A DNA stretch of 21,701 bases from positions 1 through 21,701 of the forward strand of contig UQSX01000046.1 in the NCBI GenBank assembly GCA_900543715.1, given 5' to 3'. Positions 1 through 8,275 of this stretch are shown here, piece by piece. How positions within the stretch are numbered: position 1 is the first letter of the stretch; every line of letters starts with the position of its first letter. A program made the translations under genes and the position numbers. This stretch comes from an uncultured Blautia sp. (GTDB lineage: Bacteria; Bacillota; Clostridia; Lachnospirales; Lachnospiraceae). The notes beneath the pieces were generated by a model, which made no database searches, had not been told where the DNA came from, and saw nothing but the letters and a program-made list of their open reading frames with translations.

Positions 1-1446
1 AGCCAGCAGGTCATACTGCGTTTCTTTAAAACTTGCGAAATCCACTCCTGTCATAGAAGAAACATCCAGCCCCTTGATTTCTCCTATGGCTTCTACTACT
101 TTCTTGGCCACTTCTTCTTTATCGAAAATGCCATGTACATAAGAGCCATATACATTGTTATAAAAAGCTCCGTCTGCTTTGGTTTCATTCTTTACCGTAT
201 CAGTGATCCTGGTAAAACTGTGGACGTTATCCTGCAGTTTCGTCTCTCCCATATGGATCTCATAGCCTTCCAGGTTCACTCCTGTCAGTGTATGGAGAGG
301 CCCCTGTACCTGACCAAAAGTTCCTTCCACACGGGTTCTGGTCTTTCCTTCTCTGAACACGGTATCCATAGGCAGAAGTCCCATGCCTTTGATCGCTCCT
401 CCGGCCTCTACGTGCTCCGGGTCTGACAAAGTCTCTCCCAGCATCTGGTAACCTCCGCATACGCCGAAAATAATCTTTCCCTCAGCAGCTTTCTTCAGCA
501 CTGCTGCCTCCAGGCCATTCTGCCGCATCCACAGCAGGTCTTCCATGGTATTCTTGGTTCCGGGAAGAATGATCATATCTGGATTTTTCAGTTCCTGGAC
601 ATGGCGCACATACCGGAGAGAAACTCCTGGGATCACCTCCAGAGCATTGAAATCTGTAAAATTGGAGATTCTTGGCACCCGGATCACAGCGATATCGATA
701 AGGCCTACTTCCTGGTTTCCGGAGAACCGTTCTGTCAGGCTGTCCTCGTCCTCTACCTCCAGCTCCATATAGGGGGCCACTCCCACAACTGGAATATGGG
801 TCCGCTCCTCCAGCATTTCTACGCCGGGATCCAGTATGGTCTTATCGCCACGGAATTTATTAATGATCATGCCCTTTACCATCTTCTGTTCTTCTGGTTC
901 CAAAAGCATAATGGTTCCCATCAGCTGAGCGAAAACCCCTCCACGGTCAATATCGCCCACCAGGAGCACCGGCGCCTTTGCCATTTTGGCCATACCCATA
1001 TTGACAATATCTTCTTCCTTCAGATTGATCTCTGCAGGGCTTCCCGCTCCCTCTATGACAATGATATCATATTCTTCAGCCAGTTTTTCATAAGCTTCCA
1101 CAACTTTTGGCACAAGCTGCTTTTTATACTTAAAATAGTCCCTGGCGCTCATAGTCCCCAGGACCTCTCCGTTTACGATCACCTGGCTGCCTACGTCATT
1201 GGTAGGTTTCAGCAGTATAGGGTTCATCAATACAGATGGGCTGATCCCTGCCGCCTCGGCCTGCATGACCTGGGCTCTTCCCATTTCCAGTCCCTCCTGG
1301 GTGATAAAAGAATTCAGAGCCATATTCTGAGATTTAAAAGGGGCAACCTTATACCCATCCTGTTTAAAAATCCTGCAAAGACCTGCCGCCAGCAGGCTTT
1401 TTCCTGCATTGGACATAGTCCCCTGTATCATAATTGCTTTTGCCAT
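1..1446 (-). CDS. cobQ: Cobyric acid synthase CobQ/CbiP (3' end cut by the window edge)
   Basis: Glutamine-dependent amidotransferase that amidates side chains b, d, e and g of adenosylcobyrinic acid a,c-diamide to give adenosylcobyric acid in the cytosol. The frame is open from the ATG at 1446 to base 1, 482 codons; the family is about 490-510 residues, so only a short C-terminal tail is missing. The N-terminus has the dethiobiotin-synthetase-like P-loop ([12 protein letters not shown], about residues 6-17). The C-terminal class I glutaminase domain shows the nucleophile in [10 protein letters not shown] (Cys330) and a catalytic His in YVHGIF (His438). A ribosome binding site (AGGGAAGG) lies just before the ATG. 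It is the last cobalamin gene visible, 19 nt after the cobD remnant. Identity is clear from motifs and context. Confidence 0.96.
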   Translation of the reverse strand, partial: MAKAIMIQGTMSNAGKSLLAAGLCRIFKQDGYKVAPFKSQNMALNSFITQEGLEMGRAQVMQAEAAGISPSVLMNPILLKPTNDVGSQVIVNGEVLGTMSARDYFKYKKQLVPKVVEAYEKLAEEYDIIVIEGAGSPAEINLKEEDIVNMGMAKMAKAPVLLVGDIDRGGVFAQLMGTIMLLEPEEQKMVKGMIINKFRGDKTILDPGVEMLEERTHIPVVGVAPYMELEVEDEDSLTERFSGNQEVGLIDIAVIRVPRISNFTDFNALEVIPGVSLRYVRHVQELKNPDMIILPGTKNTMEDLLWMRQNGLEAAVLKKAAEGKIIFGVCGGYQMLGETLSDPEHVEAGGAIKGMGLLPMDTVFREGKTRTRVEGTFGQVQGPLHTLTGVNLEGYEIHMGETKLQDNVHSFTRITDTVKNETKADGAFYNNVYGSYVHGIFDKEEVAKKVVEAIGEIKGLDVSSMTGVDFASFKETQYDLLA

Positions 1447-1465
1447 AATCCTTCCCTCTTTTTGT

Positions 1466-1552
1466 CTATTTTATAATCTGCTCCAGAACTTCCAAAAGCT
1501 TCTGGTTCTCTTCTTTTGTCCGGACAGCCACCCGGTAATAGCCTTTTCTCAG
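1466..1552 (-). pseudogene. cobD: Out-of-frame 3' remnant of cobD
   Basis: Read one frame over from the main cobD frame, this stretch encodes LRKGYYRVAVRTKEE and then [13 protein letters not shown] before a TAG at 1466-1468. This is the expected C-terminus of a CobD-type decarboxylase, with the conserved YYRVAVR motif. It overlaps the premature TGA (1549-1551) by a few bases and has no start codon or ribosome binding site of its own. It ends 19 nt before the cobQ start, the spacing expected if cobD originally ended here. The intact 28-codon tail means the lesion is recent, or is a sequence or assembly artefact. Confidence 0.85.
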
Positions 1553-2490
1553 TCCCGGATATAGATTCCTTTATCCAGGCACTTTTCCTGAAGATCCCAA
1601 GGGCCTTTAAAAAAGATATAATTCGCCTCTGAGGCAAATGTGAAAAATCCCAGTCTTCCCATACCCTCCAGAAGACGTTTCCTCTCCTTTCGGATTTTTA
1701 CCATAGACTCTTTCACATATGTCTCTTCTTTCAGAGCGGCGATCCCTGCTTCCTGGGCCACTACAGAAACATTCCATGGCTGCATGACTTCTTTCATTTT
1801 TCCCAGGATCTGAGGGTCTCCGCAGAAGCCGTATCCCAGCCGGATCCCGGCCATGGCGTATTTCTTCGTAAAGGCCTTTAATAAAAACATCTGAGGATAC
1901 TCTTCCAGATATCCTTTCATGGAATACTTCTCAGCTTCCTCCAGAAAATCCTCAAAACATTCGTCCAGGACCAGAAAAGTTCCAGTATCCCGGCAGCGCT
2001 GCGCCAGTTTCTTTAGATATTCGGGCTCCACTGCCACCCCGGTAGGATTGTTGGGATTACAGAAAAACACCATATCCGTATCTTTTCCGATATGATCCAG
2101 GAATCCTTCTCCCGGACGGAATCCCTCTTCTTCAGAGAGAAAATAATACTCTGTCTCACACCCGCAGGCTGTTAATGCCTGTTCATATTCTGCAAAGGTG
2201 GGGGCCGGAAGAAGGGCCTTTGCAGGTTTTAACGCCAGGGCCAGACCGAAGATCAGGTCTGCCGCTCCGTTTCCGCAGATGATGGACTCCATAGGAACCC
2301 CCTCTGCCTGCGCCAGGGCCCGGCGCAGGCTCTCGCACTCTACATCCGGGTAATGGCAGACCAGTTCCATAGCCGCCGCCCCTGCTTTTTTTACCCCATC
2401 GGGAGTTCCGTAAGGATTGCAGTTAGAAGAAAAATCCAGAACATTTTTGTGCCGGTAAATATCTCCTCCATGTTTGTGTATCTCTGTCAT
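1549..2490 (-). CDS. cobD: L-threonine-O-3-phosphate decarboxylase CobD, truncated by a frameshift
   Basis: PLP enzyme (aminotransferase fold I) that makes (R)-1-amino-2-propanol O-2-phosphate, the linker of the nucleotide loop. The 313-residue reading frame has the family features: SSNCNPYG near residue 21, FCNPNNPTG at 143-151, the Asp of LVLDE at 176, and the Schiff-base Lys in FTKKYAMAG (Lys209 by alignment to Salmonella CobD). The frame stops straight after GIYIRD, where homologues continue with a Cys-Ser/Ala-Asn-Tyr-x-Gly-Leu motif and the YYRVAVR segment. That segment is present downstream in another frame (1466-1552). Family length is about 350-365 residues, so roughly 34 residues are lost, including the YYR arginine that by recall of the Salmonella enzyme (Arg337) binds substrate. 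RBS AGGTGA precedes the ATG; cbiB ends 10 nt upstream. The protein as read may be inactive. Confidence 0.88.
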   Translation of the reverse strand: MTEIHKHGGDIYRHKNVLDFSSNCNPYGTPDGVKKAGAAAMELVCHYPDVECESLRRALAQAEGVPMESIICGNGAADLIFGLALALKPAKALLPAPTFAEYEQALTACGCETEYYFLSEEEGFRPGEGFLDHIGKDTDMVFFCNPNNPTGVAVEPEYLKKLAQRCRDTGTFLVLDECFEDFLEEAEKYSMKGYLEEYPQMFLLKAFTKKYAMAGIRLGYGFCGDPQILGKMKEVMQPWNVSVVAQEAGIAALKEETYVKESMVKIRKERKRLLEGMGRLGFFTFASEANYIFFKGPWDLQEKCLDKGIYIRD

Positions 2491-2500
2491 TGTCTCACCT

Positions 2501-3481
2501 CTAAACCAGGGAAAAGATTCCCATTATTGCCAGCCGGATTCCTGCAAAGATCACCGTACCTAATAAAGCGCTTATATACAAAAGCCGGTTAGCCCGGGGA
2601 ATATCTTCAAACTCCACAGGCCTTTTGGGATCTCCCAGGGTAGGCTTCTCATACAGCTTTCCGAAATAATACGCATTTCCTGCAAGCTGTATATTCAGGG
2701 CTCCTGCCATAGCCGCCTCTGTCTGGGCGGAATTAGGGCTTGCATGGTTATACCTGTCCCTTTTAAAAATCTTCCAGGCATTTTTCCCGTCCATTCCTGC
2801 CAGAAAGGCTGCTCCGATCAGCAGCAGAGCTGAGAGCCTGGCGGGAATATAATTTACTATATCATCCAGTTTGGCTCCGTATCTGCCAAAGTTCAGATAT
2901 TTGTCATTTTTGTATCCCACCATGGAATCCATGGTATTCACAGTTTTATACAGATAGAGAAGAGGAGGCCCTCCCAAAGCCATATAAAACAAGGGAGCAA
3001 TCTCTCCGTCTGAGGTGTTCTCTGCCACGGTTTCTACCGCTGCCTTGGTCACGCCTTCAAAGGTAAGGTTCTGTGTGTCCCTGCCCACGATCATGGAAAC
3101 TGCATATCTGGAACCTTCCAGATCTCCTTTTTTCAGCTCCCGGTATACCTTCATACTTTCCTCCTTCAGTGACCTGGCCGCCAGCATCTGGTAGCACATA
3201 AAGGTTTCCAGAAGGATTCCCAGCACTGTATGGATCTTATAGGCCAGGAAAAGGATTCCCGCCGGGATTGCAAAGCCCAGGATACACAGCAGAATTACCA
3301 TGAGAAGTCCTGCCTGCCGTTCTCCCTTTGGTGTTTTTGGAAAAATTCCTCTCAGCTTCTTTTCCAAAAAGCTGATCTCCAGGCCGATCACCCGTACCGG
3401 GTGGTACAGCCACCGGGGATCTCCCAGAAGCAAATCTATGATAAAGCCCAGAACCAGGGCCAGTGGTGTCCATTTAAACAT
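2501..3481 (-). CDS. cbiB: Adenosylcobinamide-phosphate synthase CbiB
   Basis: Integral membrane enzyme that joins aminopropanol phosphate to adenosylcobyric acid, giving adenosylcobinamide phosphate. The 326-residue length is normal (about 310-330). The N-terminus shows the family signature LLLGDPRWLYHPVRVIG after a first hydrophobic segment. Further family features are VGRDTQNL, the VAENTSDGEIAPLFY stretch around residues 150-165, and KTVNTMDSMVGYKND. Several hydrophobic segments are visible, including around residues 1-20, 50-80, 205-225 and the C-terminus. The start overlaps the cobC stop by 8 nt, so translation is probably coupled. It sits directly upstream of cobD, whose product supplies its second substrate. 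Confidence 0.96.
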   Translation of the reverse strand: MFKWTPLALVLGFIIDLLLGDPRWLYHPVRVIGLEISFLEKKLRGIFPKTPKGERQAGLLMVILLCILGFAIPAGILFLAYKIHTVLGILLETFMCYQMLAARSLKEESMKVYRELKKGDLEGSRYAVSMIVGRDTQNLTFEGVTKAAVETVAENTSDGEIAPLFYMALGGPPLLYLYKTVNTMDSMVGYKNDKYLNFGRYGAKLDDIVNYIPARLSALLLIGAAFLAGMDGKNAWKIFKRDRYNHASPNSAQTEAAMAGALNIQLAGNAYYFGKLYEKPTLGDPKRPVEFEDIPRANRLLYISALLGTVIFAGIRLAIMGIFSLV

Positions 3482-4079
3482 CTGTCCATAATCCTTTCTC
3501 AGCGGAGAGTACGCTTCTGTCCTTTTTCCAGGATTCCTCCTCCAAGGTCAGTGCATAATATTCTCCGTTTTTTATCTGCCAGTCAAAATAATCCCGGGAA
3601 GGCCGGCCATAAGCGCTTAAAATACTCATGATCGTACCCCCGTGAGCCACAATAGCCGTTTCAGGGCTCCCCAGGGAAAAGGCCGTCTCCACACACTGGA
3701 GAAAACCTCTGCAGCACCTGGAACGAAATTTCTCAGAATCCTCTCCTCCCGGAAAGGGAAGGGTGCCGCCGCTGTCGATCCAGGCCTGATAGTCTGGATT
3801 TCCCGACAGTTCTTTATAATTTTTGTTCTCAAAATCACCGAAATCACATTCCTGCAAAAGAGGAATTTCTCTCTGTTCCAGGCCGGGATACAGAAGCTCT
3901 GCGGTCTGGATACAACGTTTCATAGGGCTTACAAAAAGAATCTGGGCCTGGGGATAGGTTTTCCCTTTCAGTTCCCGGATTCCTTCTTCGCAGAGAGGTT
4001 CGTCTGTTCTGGAACCGATATATTTCCCGGAAAGATTGCCCTGGGTCTTTCCGTGGCGGATAAGATAAATCTTAAGCAT
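3474..4079 (-). CDS. cobC: Alpha-ribazole phosphatase-like histidine phosphatase CobC
   Basis: Member of the histidine phosphatase (phosphoglycerate mutase-like) superfamily, probably removing the phosphate from alpha-ribazole 5'-phosphate or adenosylcobalamin 5'-phosphate in the last assembly steps. The phosphate-accepting histidine is in LIRHGKTQGN (His9), the second catalytic histidine in IVAHGGTI (His146), and an acidic motif ECDFGDFENK sits at 77-86, like the E-x-D-F-G-x-W/F-E-G pattern of CobC. The 201-residue length is typical. Its start overlaps the stop of the short cobU-like gene and its end overlaps cbiB. The superfamily has many specificities; the CobC role rests mainly on operon position. 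Confidence 0.88.
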   Translation of the reverse strand: MLKIYLIRHGKTQGNLSGKYIGSRTDEPLCEEGIRELKGKTYPQAQILFVSPMKRCIQTAELLYPGLEQREIPLLQECDFGDFENKNYKELSGNPDYQAWIDSGGTLPFPGGEDSEKFRSRCCRGFLQCVETAFSLGSPETAIVAHGGTIMSILSAYGRPSRDYFDWQIKNGEYYALTLEEESWKKDRSVLSAEKGLWTDV

Positions 4080-4458
4080 CTTTGATCACCGTCCCAATTC
4101 CGCAGACTACCCGGATCACCTGGCTGCTTTTCTGAGCGATCCTGGTACAGACTCTTCCTGTTGTCTCCCGGTAATTCCTGTCAAAAGCCTCTATAGGGAC
4201 TACCCCATACCCCAGCTCATTGGACACCAGGATGATCTCTGGATTTTTCTCCAGAAGCTCTCCTTCCAGATTGTCCAGATTCCAGTTTTCCTCTAATCCT
4301 TTCCGGATCCATTCATGAAAATGATAGAGACACGGACAGTGAAAAATATCCTCATAAGAGGCCATTGCCCCATCCTTCATCTCCTCTTCCTTCAGGTGGA
4401 AGGTTTGTTTTACATAGTCTTTTTTTCCTTGAAAGGCTCCGCCTATAACCAACCGCAT
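4072..4458 (-). CDS. Short CobU-like protein (adenosylcobinamide kinase family paralogue)
   Basis: A 128-residue protein related to CobU, encoded in addition to a full-length CobU (5213-5752). It has a P-loop-like start (VIGGAFQGKKD, residues 5-14) and a C-terminal half that closely resembles enterobacterial CobU: VSNELGYGVVP (78-88), YRETTGRV (96-103) and VVCGIGTVIK (117-126). The middle of CobU, including the YIAT strand and the guanylylated His, is missing, so it is about 50 residues short. It is not a broken gene: it has its own RBS (AGGAGAG), overlaps the cobS stop by 16 nt and is followed by an overlapping cobC. It may be a partner or specialised kinase subunit; its activity is unknown. 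Confidence 0.8.
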   Translation of the reverse strand: MRLVIGGAFQGKKDYVKQTFHLKEEEMKDGAMASYEDIFHCPCLYHFHEWIRKGLEENWNLDNLEGELLEKNPEIILVSNELGYGVVPIEAFDRNYRETTGRVCTRIAQKSSQVIRVVCGIGTVIKDA

Positions 4459-5216
4459 AATTTCTCTCCTATCACTGCCCCAAAAGCGATCACCAGCTCA
4501 CAGACCTGCATATGAAAGCCTGCCAGATCTCCGGTAATGCCGCCGAATTCTTTCTGGGACATTTTATAATAATACAGATATTCCAGGGCCGCTCCTATAA
4601 GGACGCATCCTCCGATCACCGGCTCATAAGCCAGCATAAGAACTGCACAGATTACTACGTAAACCAGAGAAAAAATCTTCACGCATGTTTTCTGGGCGCC
4701 GTCGGAAAAGGTAGCGGCCAGCCCTGTATTTTTTGCCATAGGAAAAGCAGCGATGGAGAATCCTCCCATTGCCCTGGATAAAACAAATCCAATACATACC
4801 ACCGGCAGTGCCTTCAAAGTCATCTCACTGTAGACTCCCAGATAAAAAAGAAAATAGATTACTGCAGTGATAATGGCAAAGGCCCCTGCATGGGAATCTT
4901 TAAGGATTTCCAGCTTCCGCTCTCTTGGCTGATAGGAGTGAAGGGCGTCTGAGGTATCCAGAAGCCCGTCCAGATGAATTCCTCCAGAGATGATCACCGG
5001 TATCAGCACCAGCACAATAGAATAAAAAGTATGACTCTGTGTAATCTGAAGCCCCCAGTATCCCCACAGCCAGGTAACCGCTCCGATGATCACTCCGATC
5101 AGGGGAAAAAGGCACATAACATACCGCATGTTTTCTTTTGTCCAGTCGCTTTTTGGCATTGGAACTTTTGAATACATAGAAAAGGCGATTTTAAAACTGT
5201 TCCACCATGTTTTCAT
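4443..5216 (-). CDS. cobS: Adenosylcobinamide-GDP ribazoletransferase (cobalamin synthase) CobS
   Basis: Polytopic membrane enzyme that joins adenosylcobinamide-GDP to alpha-ribazole (phosphate) to complete the nucleotide loop. The 257-residue length is normal. Family features are FSMYSKVPMPK near the N-terminus, CLFPLIGVIIGAV (about 50-62) and the metal-binding-type motif GGIHLDGLLDTSDAL (about 98-112), followed by REAL-like positions in LSRAMGG and ending in FGGITGDLAGFHMQ before a last hydrophobic segment. Several transmembrane stretches are evident. The start overlaps the cobU stop as ATGA (4 nt), a tight coupling of consecutive pathway steps. Confidence 0.96.
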   Translation of the reverse strand: MKTWWNSFKIAFSMYSKVPMPKSDWTKENMRYVMCLFPLIGVIIGAVTWLWGYWGLQITQSHTFYSIVLVLIPVIISGGIHLDGLLDTSDALHSYQPRERKLEILKDSHAGAFAIITAVIYFLFYLGVYSEMTLKALPVVCIGFVLSRAMGGFSIAAFPMAKNTGLAATFSDGAQKTCVKIFSLVYVVICAVLMLAYEPVIGGCVLIGAALEYLYYYKMSQKEFGGITGDLAGFHMQVCELVIAFGAVIGEKLCGWL

Positions 5217-5752
5217 ATTTTCTGTCCTTCTTTTCTCTCGTTTTTATGACACAGGGGGATTCCATAAACCACCTCTGTTACATTGACCGCCATCCTGGCG
5301 ATCTCCTGATTGATCTGCCCCAGATAGGCCTGATACTGTCTGGTCTCCGGTGAATACTGGATTCCGTCGGAAAAAATCTCATTGGTCACCACTACCAGCT
5401 CTCCAGCCTGCTCTGCCAGAGAGCGGACCCCTTTTAAGATTTCCTCCACTGTATTTTCTCCCGCTCCCTGTTCCTGGTACATTTCATTTGCCACCAGGTT
5501 AGACATACATTCCAGCAGTACACAGGAGCCTGGAGGAACCTGGAGATTTTTTAATCCTGTATAACATTCCAGTGTCTGGAAGTTTTTTTCCGCTCTCATT
5601 TTCCGATGACGGCGGATCCGCTCATGGCTTTCTTCATCAAAAGGATACATCGTAGCGATATAGATCCGCTCATGTTCCCCGAATCCGGTAATGACGCTCT
5701 CCGCATAGGCAGACTTCCCGCTGCCGCTGCCTCCGGTTATCAGTGTAACCAT
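5213..5752 (-). CDS. cobU: Adenosylcobinamide kinase / adenosylcobinamide-phosphate guanylyltransferase CobU
   Basis: Phosphorylates adenosylcobinamide and transfers GMP from GTP to make adenosylcobinamide-GDP. At 179 residues it matches the classic CobU length. It has the Walker A motif GGSGSGKS (7-14), YIAT (31-34), the RIRRHRKMR segment holding the likely guanylylated histidine (His49, aligned to His46 of Salmonella CobU) and LLECMSNLVANEM. The C-terminal part is less typical: VVVTNEIFSDG replaces the VTNEVGxGIVP pattern, which is instead retained in the short paralogue two genes downstream. RBS AGGAGG lies 8 nt before the ATG. An 89-nt gap separates it from cobT upstream, one of the few real gaps in the operon. 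Confidence 0.94.
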   Translation of the reverse strand: MVTLITGGSGSGKSAYAESVITGFGEHERIYIATMYPFDEESHERIRRHRKMRAEKNFQTLECYTGLKNLQVPPGSCVLLECMSNLVANEMYQEQGAGENTVEEILKGVRSLAEQAGELVVVTNEIFSDGIQYSPETRQYQAYLGQINQEIARMAVNVTEVVYGIPLCHKNERKEGQKI

Positions 5753-5794
5753 ATCCTAAACCTCCTGTGTACTTTGGGTGTTTTTATAAAAGCC

Positions 5795-5831
5795 CCGGAT
5801 TGCTACGTGCCAGGCGCTCCCGCAAATCCGG
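5795..5831 (-). other. Inverted repeat in the cobT-cobU gap
   Basis: The 89-nt gap between cobT and cobU contains CCGGATT and AATCCGG arms (5795-5801 and 5825-5831), with two more pairs after a one-base bulge and an 18-nt loop. On the transcribed minus strand it is followed by GGCTTTTATAAAAA, only a short U run. It could be a weak terminator, an RNA-processing site or a stabilising hairpin that sets expression of the loop-assembly genes apart from the ring genes. No promoter is evident in the gap. Confidence 0.4.
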
Positions 5832-5841
5832 ATTCCCATTC

Positions 5842-6891
5842 TCATTCCAGGTGCTGGTATGCTTCCATGCCGAAGTTTCCGAAATCGCTCATGCCGTGAT
5901 ATACGGCCAGTCCGGTATCCAGAAGAGGGAAGAGATTTAAAGCTCCGGTTCCTTCTCCCAGGCACATATCGCAGTGAAGAGGCGCTTCTTTTCCCAGGGC
6001 TTTTAAGATCAATTCTCCTGCCGGCTCTTTGGATACATGAGAAGCCAGCATGTAATCTTTTGCCTGAGGACATAAAGCAGCCGCCAGAACCGCTCCGGTG
6101 GCAGAGATCACTCCGTCAATGACTACAGGCATATGACAAGCAGCGCCTCCCAGGAACAGACCTGCGATCCCGCCGATATCAAAGCCTCCGACTTTTGCCA
6201 GAACATCTATGGGATCTTCTTTATCTGGTTTATGAAGGGCAATGGCCTCTTTGATCACCTGTATTTTCCGGTTAAGTCCTTCTGTAGAAAGCCCGGCCCC
6301 TCTGCCTGTCATCTTCTCTACCGGAAGATCCAGGAGTACAGAAGCAATAGCGCTGCTGGTAGTGGTATTTCCAATTCCCATCTCTCCGGTAGCCATGATC
6401 TGGTAGCCTTTTTCCTTCATCATACAGGCTACCTCAATACCTGTCTCCACAGCCTGGATAGCCTGTTCTCTGGTCATGGCTGGTTCCTTAGCCATGTTCT
6501 TTGTACCGTAGGCAATTTTCCTGTTGAGAATACTAACCTCTGTAGCCACTCCCACATCAACAGGGAAAATATCGCAGTTTACAGTTTTACACATAATACT
6601 GGAAGCCGCCTTTGTCTGAAGGAAGCTCTCTGCAACCAGGGCTGTGATCTCCTGGCCGGTCTGGGTAACCCCTTCCTCTACAACTCCGTTATCTGCGCAC
6701 ATGGGGACCAGAACCCTTTTGTCTGTATGTACTCTGGGATCTCCGGTGATTCCTGCAATCTGTACCACCATATCCTCCAGTTTTCCAAGACTGTGGAGAG
6801 GATGGGCGATACTGTCCCAATGCTCTCTTGCCTGTTCCATAGCCTTTTCATCTAAAGGCTGGATTCCATTGACTGCTTCCTGTAAGTTCAT
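5842..6891 (-). CDS. cobT: Nicotinate-nucleotide-dimethylbenzimidazole phosphoribosyltransferase CobT
   Basis: Transfers phosphoribose from nicotinate mononucleotide to a lower-ligand base, giving the alpha-ribazole phosphate used by CobS. The 349-residue length agrees with the family (about 350). Signatures are AHPLHSLGKLE (29-40), MCADNGVVEEGV, ATGEMGIGNTTTSSA (167-181), GRGAG and the catalytic glutamate in CLGEGTGAL (Glu313, equivalent to Salmonella Glu317). The ATG at 6891 was chosen because AGGAGG lies a proper distance upstream and the start falls 2 nt after the cbiA stop; a longer in-frame start at 6930 would lie inside cbiA and precede this site. Which base is used (benzimidazole or another) cannot be read from the sequence. 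Confidence 0.96.
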   Translation of the reverse strand: MNLQEAVNGIQPLDEKAMEQAREHWDSIAHPLHSLGKLEDMVVQIAGITGDPRVHTDKRVLVPMCADNGVVEEGVTQTGQEITALVAESFLQTKAASSIMCKTVNCDIFPVDVGVATEVSILNRKIAYGTKNMAKEPAMTREQAIQAVETGIEVACMMKEKGYQIMATGEMGIGNTTTSSAIASVLLDLPVEKMTGRGAGLSTEGLNRKIQVIKEAIALHKPDKEDPIDVLAKVGGFDIGGIAGLFLGGAACHMPVVIDGVISATGAVLAAALCPQAKDYMLASHVSKEPAGELILKALGKEAPLHCDMCLGEGTGALNLFPLLDTGLAVYHGMSDFGNFGMEAYQHLE

Positions 6892-6893
6892 AA

Positions 6894-8273
6894 TTACTGC
6901 CTCCTTCTCTCTTTCGCATAGTTTCTGCATCTATCTACAAAAGCTGCCGCAAATTTAGGATTCCCCCAGTAATAGAAATGGGGAAATCCGGCGATCATGG
7001 AATCTGTACAATGGATACAGTCCCATCCCCGGCTGCTTTCCGGCTTCTGTCCGTGGAAACCCTCCCCGCAGCTTGTAGAATCAAAATAATGGAATTCATG
7101 AGCCGGACAGGGACCTGTGTCCTGTCCGAAAACCTTTCCCTCTTTTTTCTCCAGAGTCAGATAGCCGAATCTGGAAAGTCTGGGGGTCTTATAAGCTTTG
7201 CCCTCTATGATTCCTACCCCTTCCCGGTCTTTTCCCTCCATATCCTGGAAGGTCTGGTGGAGATACATAAAACCCCCGCACTCCGCCATGACCGGAAGGC
7301 CCTTTTCCAACGCATCCTTTATCTGGCTGCGCATATTTATATTTTTCTCAAGTTCCTCTGCATAAAGCTCCGGATACCCGCCATACAGAAGAAGACCGTC
7401 CAGGTTCTCTGGCAGCTCCTGATCATGTATGGGAGAGAACTCTAACAGTTCAGCCCCAAGCTCACGCAGCAGTTCTAAATTGTCCTCATAAATAAAGCAA
7501 AAAGCCTCGTCCCTTGCCAGGCCGATCCGAACAGATGACTTCTCACAGATTTCAGGGAGGGCTGGTTTTGCAGCTTCCAGGGCCGGCGCTGTATCCGCCA
7601 GTTTCAGAAGTCCATCCAAGTCCAGAGTCTCCTCCAGAACTTTTGCCAGCCGGTTCAGCTTTTCCTTCAGATCCTGTATCTCCCCTGGCAGCACCAGGCC
7701 TAAATGCCGGCTTTCAATGGTACATTCCTCCACTTTAGGGACATATCCGTAAACCTTCAGCCCCAGCTCTTCTTCTATCTGCTTTTTCATCCTGGGATAC
7801 AGCATGGGGGACATCTGATTTAAGATTATCCCCTGGATCCCGCTGTCTTTTTTATATTCACAGAATCCTTTGATATATGCCAGAATGGAAAGGCTCATGC
7901 CTTTGCTGTTGACGATCAGCACTGCAGGAGTCTTCGTGATCCTTGCCAGATCATAGGCGCTGGCCCGGCAGGTGGTCCCGCCTACGCCGTCATAATATCC
8001 CATGACCCCTTCCATCACAGCAATGTCACAGTCCCGGCTGTTCTTTTCCAGAAGATATCTCAGAGTATCTTCTCCGGTGAAAAACGTATCCAGATTTCTG
8101 GACTTTGTTCCGATAACCTTTGTGTGGAACATGGGATCAATATAATCTGGTCCGCACTTAAAAGAGGCCGGATTTAAGCCCCTGTTTTTCAAGGCCTGAA
8201 GAATCCCGCAGGTAAGAAGGGTTTTACCGCTGCCGCTGGCTCCTGCAGTCAGCAGAAAACGTGGTGTCTTCAT
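6894..8273 (-). CDS. cbiA: Cobyrinic acid a,c-diamide synthase CbiA
   Basis: ATP- and glutamine-dependent amidation of the a and c carboxylates of (cob)yrinic acid. The 459-residue protein has an N-terminal dethiobiotin-synthetase-like domain with P-loop GASGSGKT (11-18) and the FKCGPDYIDPMFH motif (38-50). A C-terminal class I glutaminase domain follows, with the nucleophile in MAECGGFMYLH (Cys332) and the catalytic histidine in FPHFYYWGN (His432, cf. His433 of Salmonella CbiA). It starts straight after the cbiJET stop, with GGGGAG as RBS, and cobT follows immediately. Length and all key residues are intact. Confidence 0.97.
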   Translation of the reverse strand: MKTPRFLLTAGASGSGKTLLTCGILQALKNRGLNPASFKCGPDYIDPMFHTKVIGTKSRNLDTFFTGEDTLRYLLEKNSRDCDIAVMEGVMGYYDGVGGTTCRASAYDLARITKTPAVLIVNSKGMSLSILAYIKGFCEYKKDSGIQGIILNQMSPMLYPRMKKQIEEELGLKVYGYVPKVEECTIESRHLGLVLPGEIQDLKEKLNRLAKVLEETLDLDGLLKLADTAPALEAAKPALPEICEKSSVRIGLARDEAFCFIYEDNLELLRELGAELLEFSPIHDQELPENLDGLLLYGGYPELYAEELEKNINMRSQIKDALEKGLPVMAECGGFMYLHQTFQDMEGKDREGVGIIEGKAYKTPRLSRFGYLTLEKKEGKVFGQDTGPCPAHEFHYFDSTSCGEGFHGQKPESSRGWDCIHCTDSMIAGFPHFYYWGNPKFAAAFVDRCRNYAKERRRQ

Positions 8274-8275
8274 GG

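Noticed and set aside
601..1476. 291-codon open frame on the plus strand
   Set aside because: Lies antisense to cobQ, has Cys/His-rich atypical composition and no ribosome binding site; the minus strand encodes clear CobQ motifs.
1545..1556. Programmed ribosomal frameshift in cobD
   Set aside because: No X-XXY-YYZ slippery heptamer occurs at the junction, and about six conserved family residues are also missing, which frameshifting would not restore.
6133..6855. 240-codon plus-strand open frame opposite cobT
   Set aside because: Mirror of a conserved gene, no recognisable domain and no start signals.
6892..6930. Longer CobT start at 6930
   Set aside because: It would lie inside cbiA and the RBS AGGAGG sits between it and the ATG at 6891.
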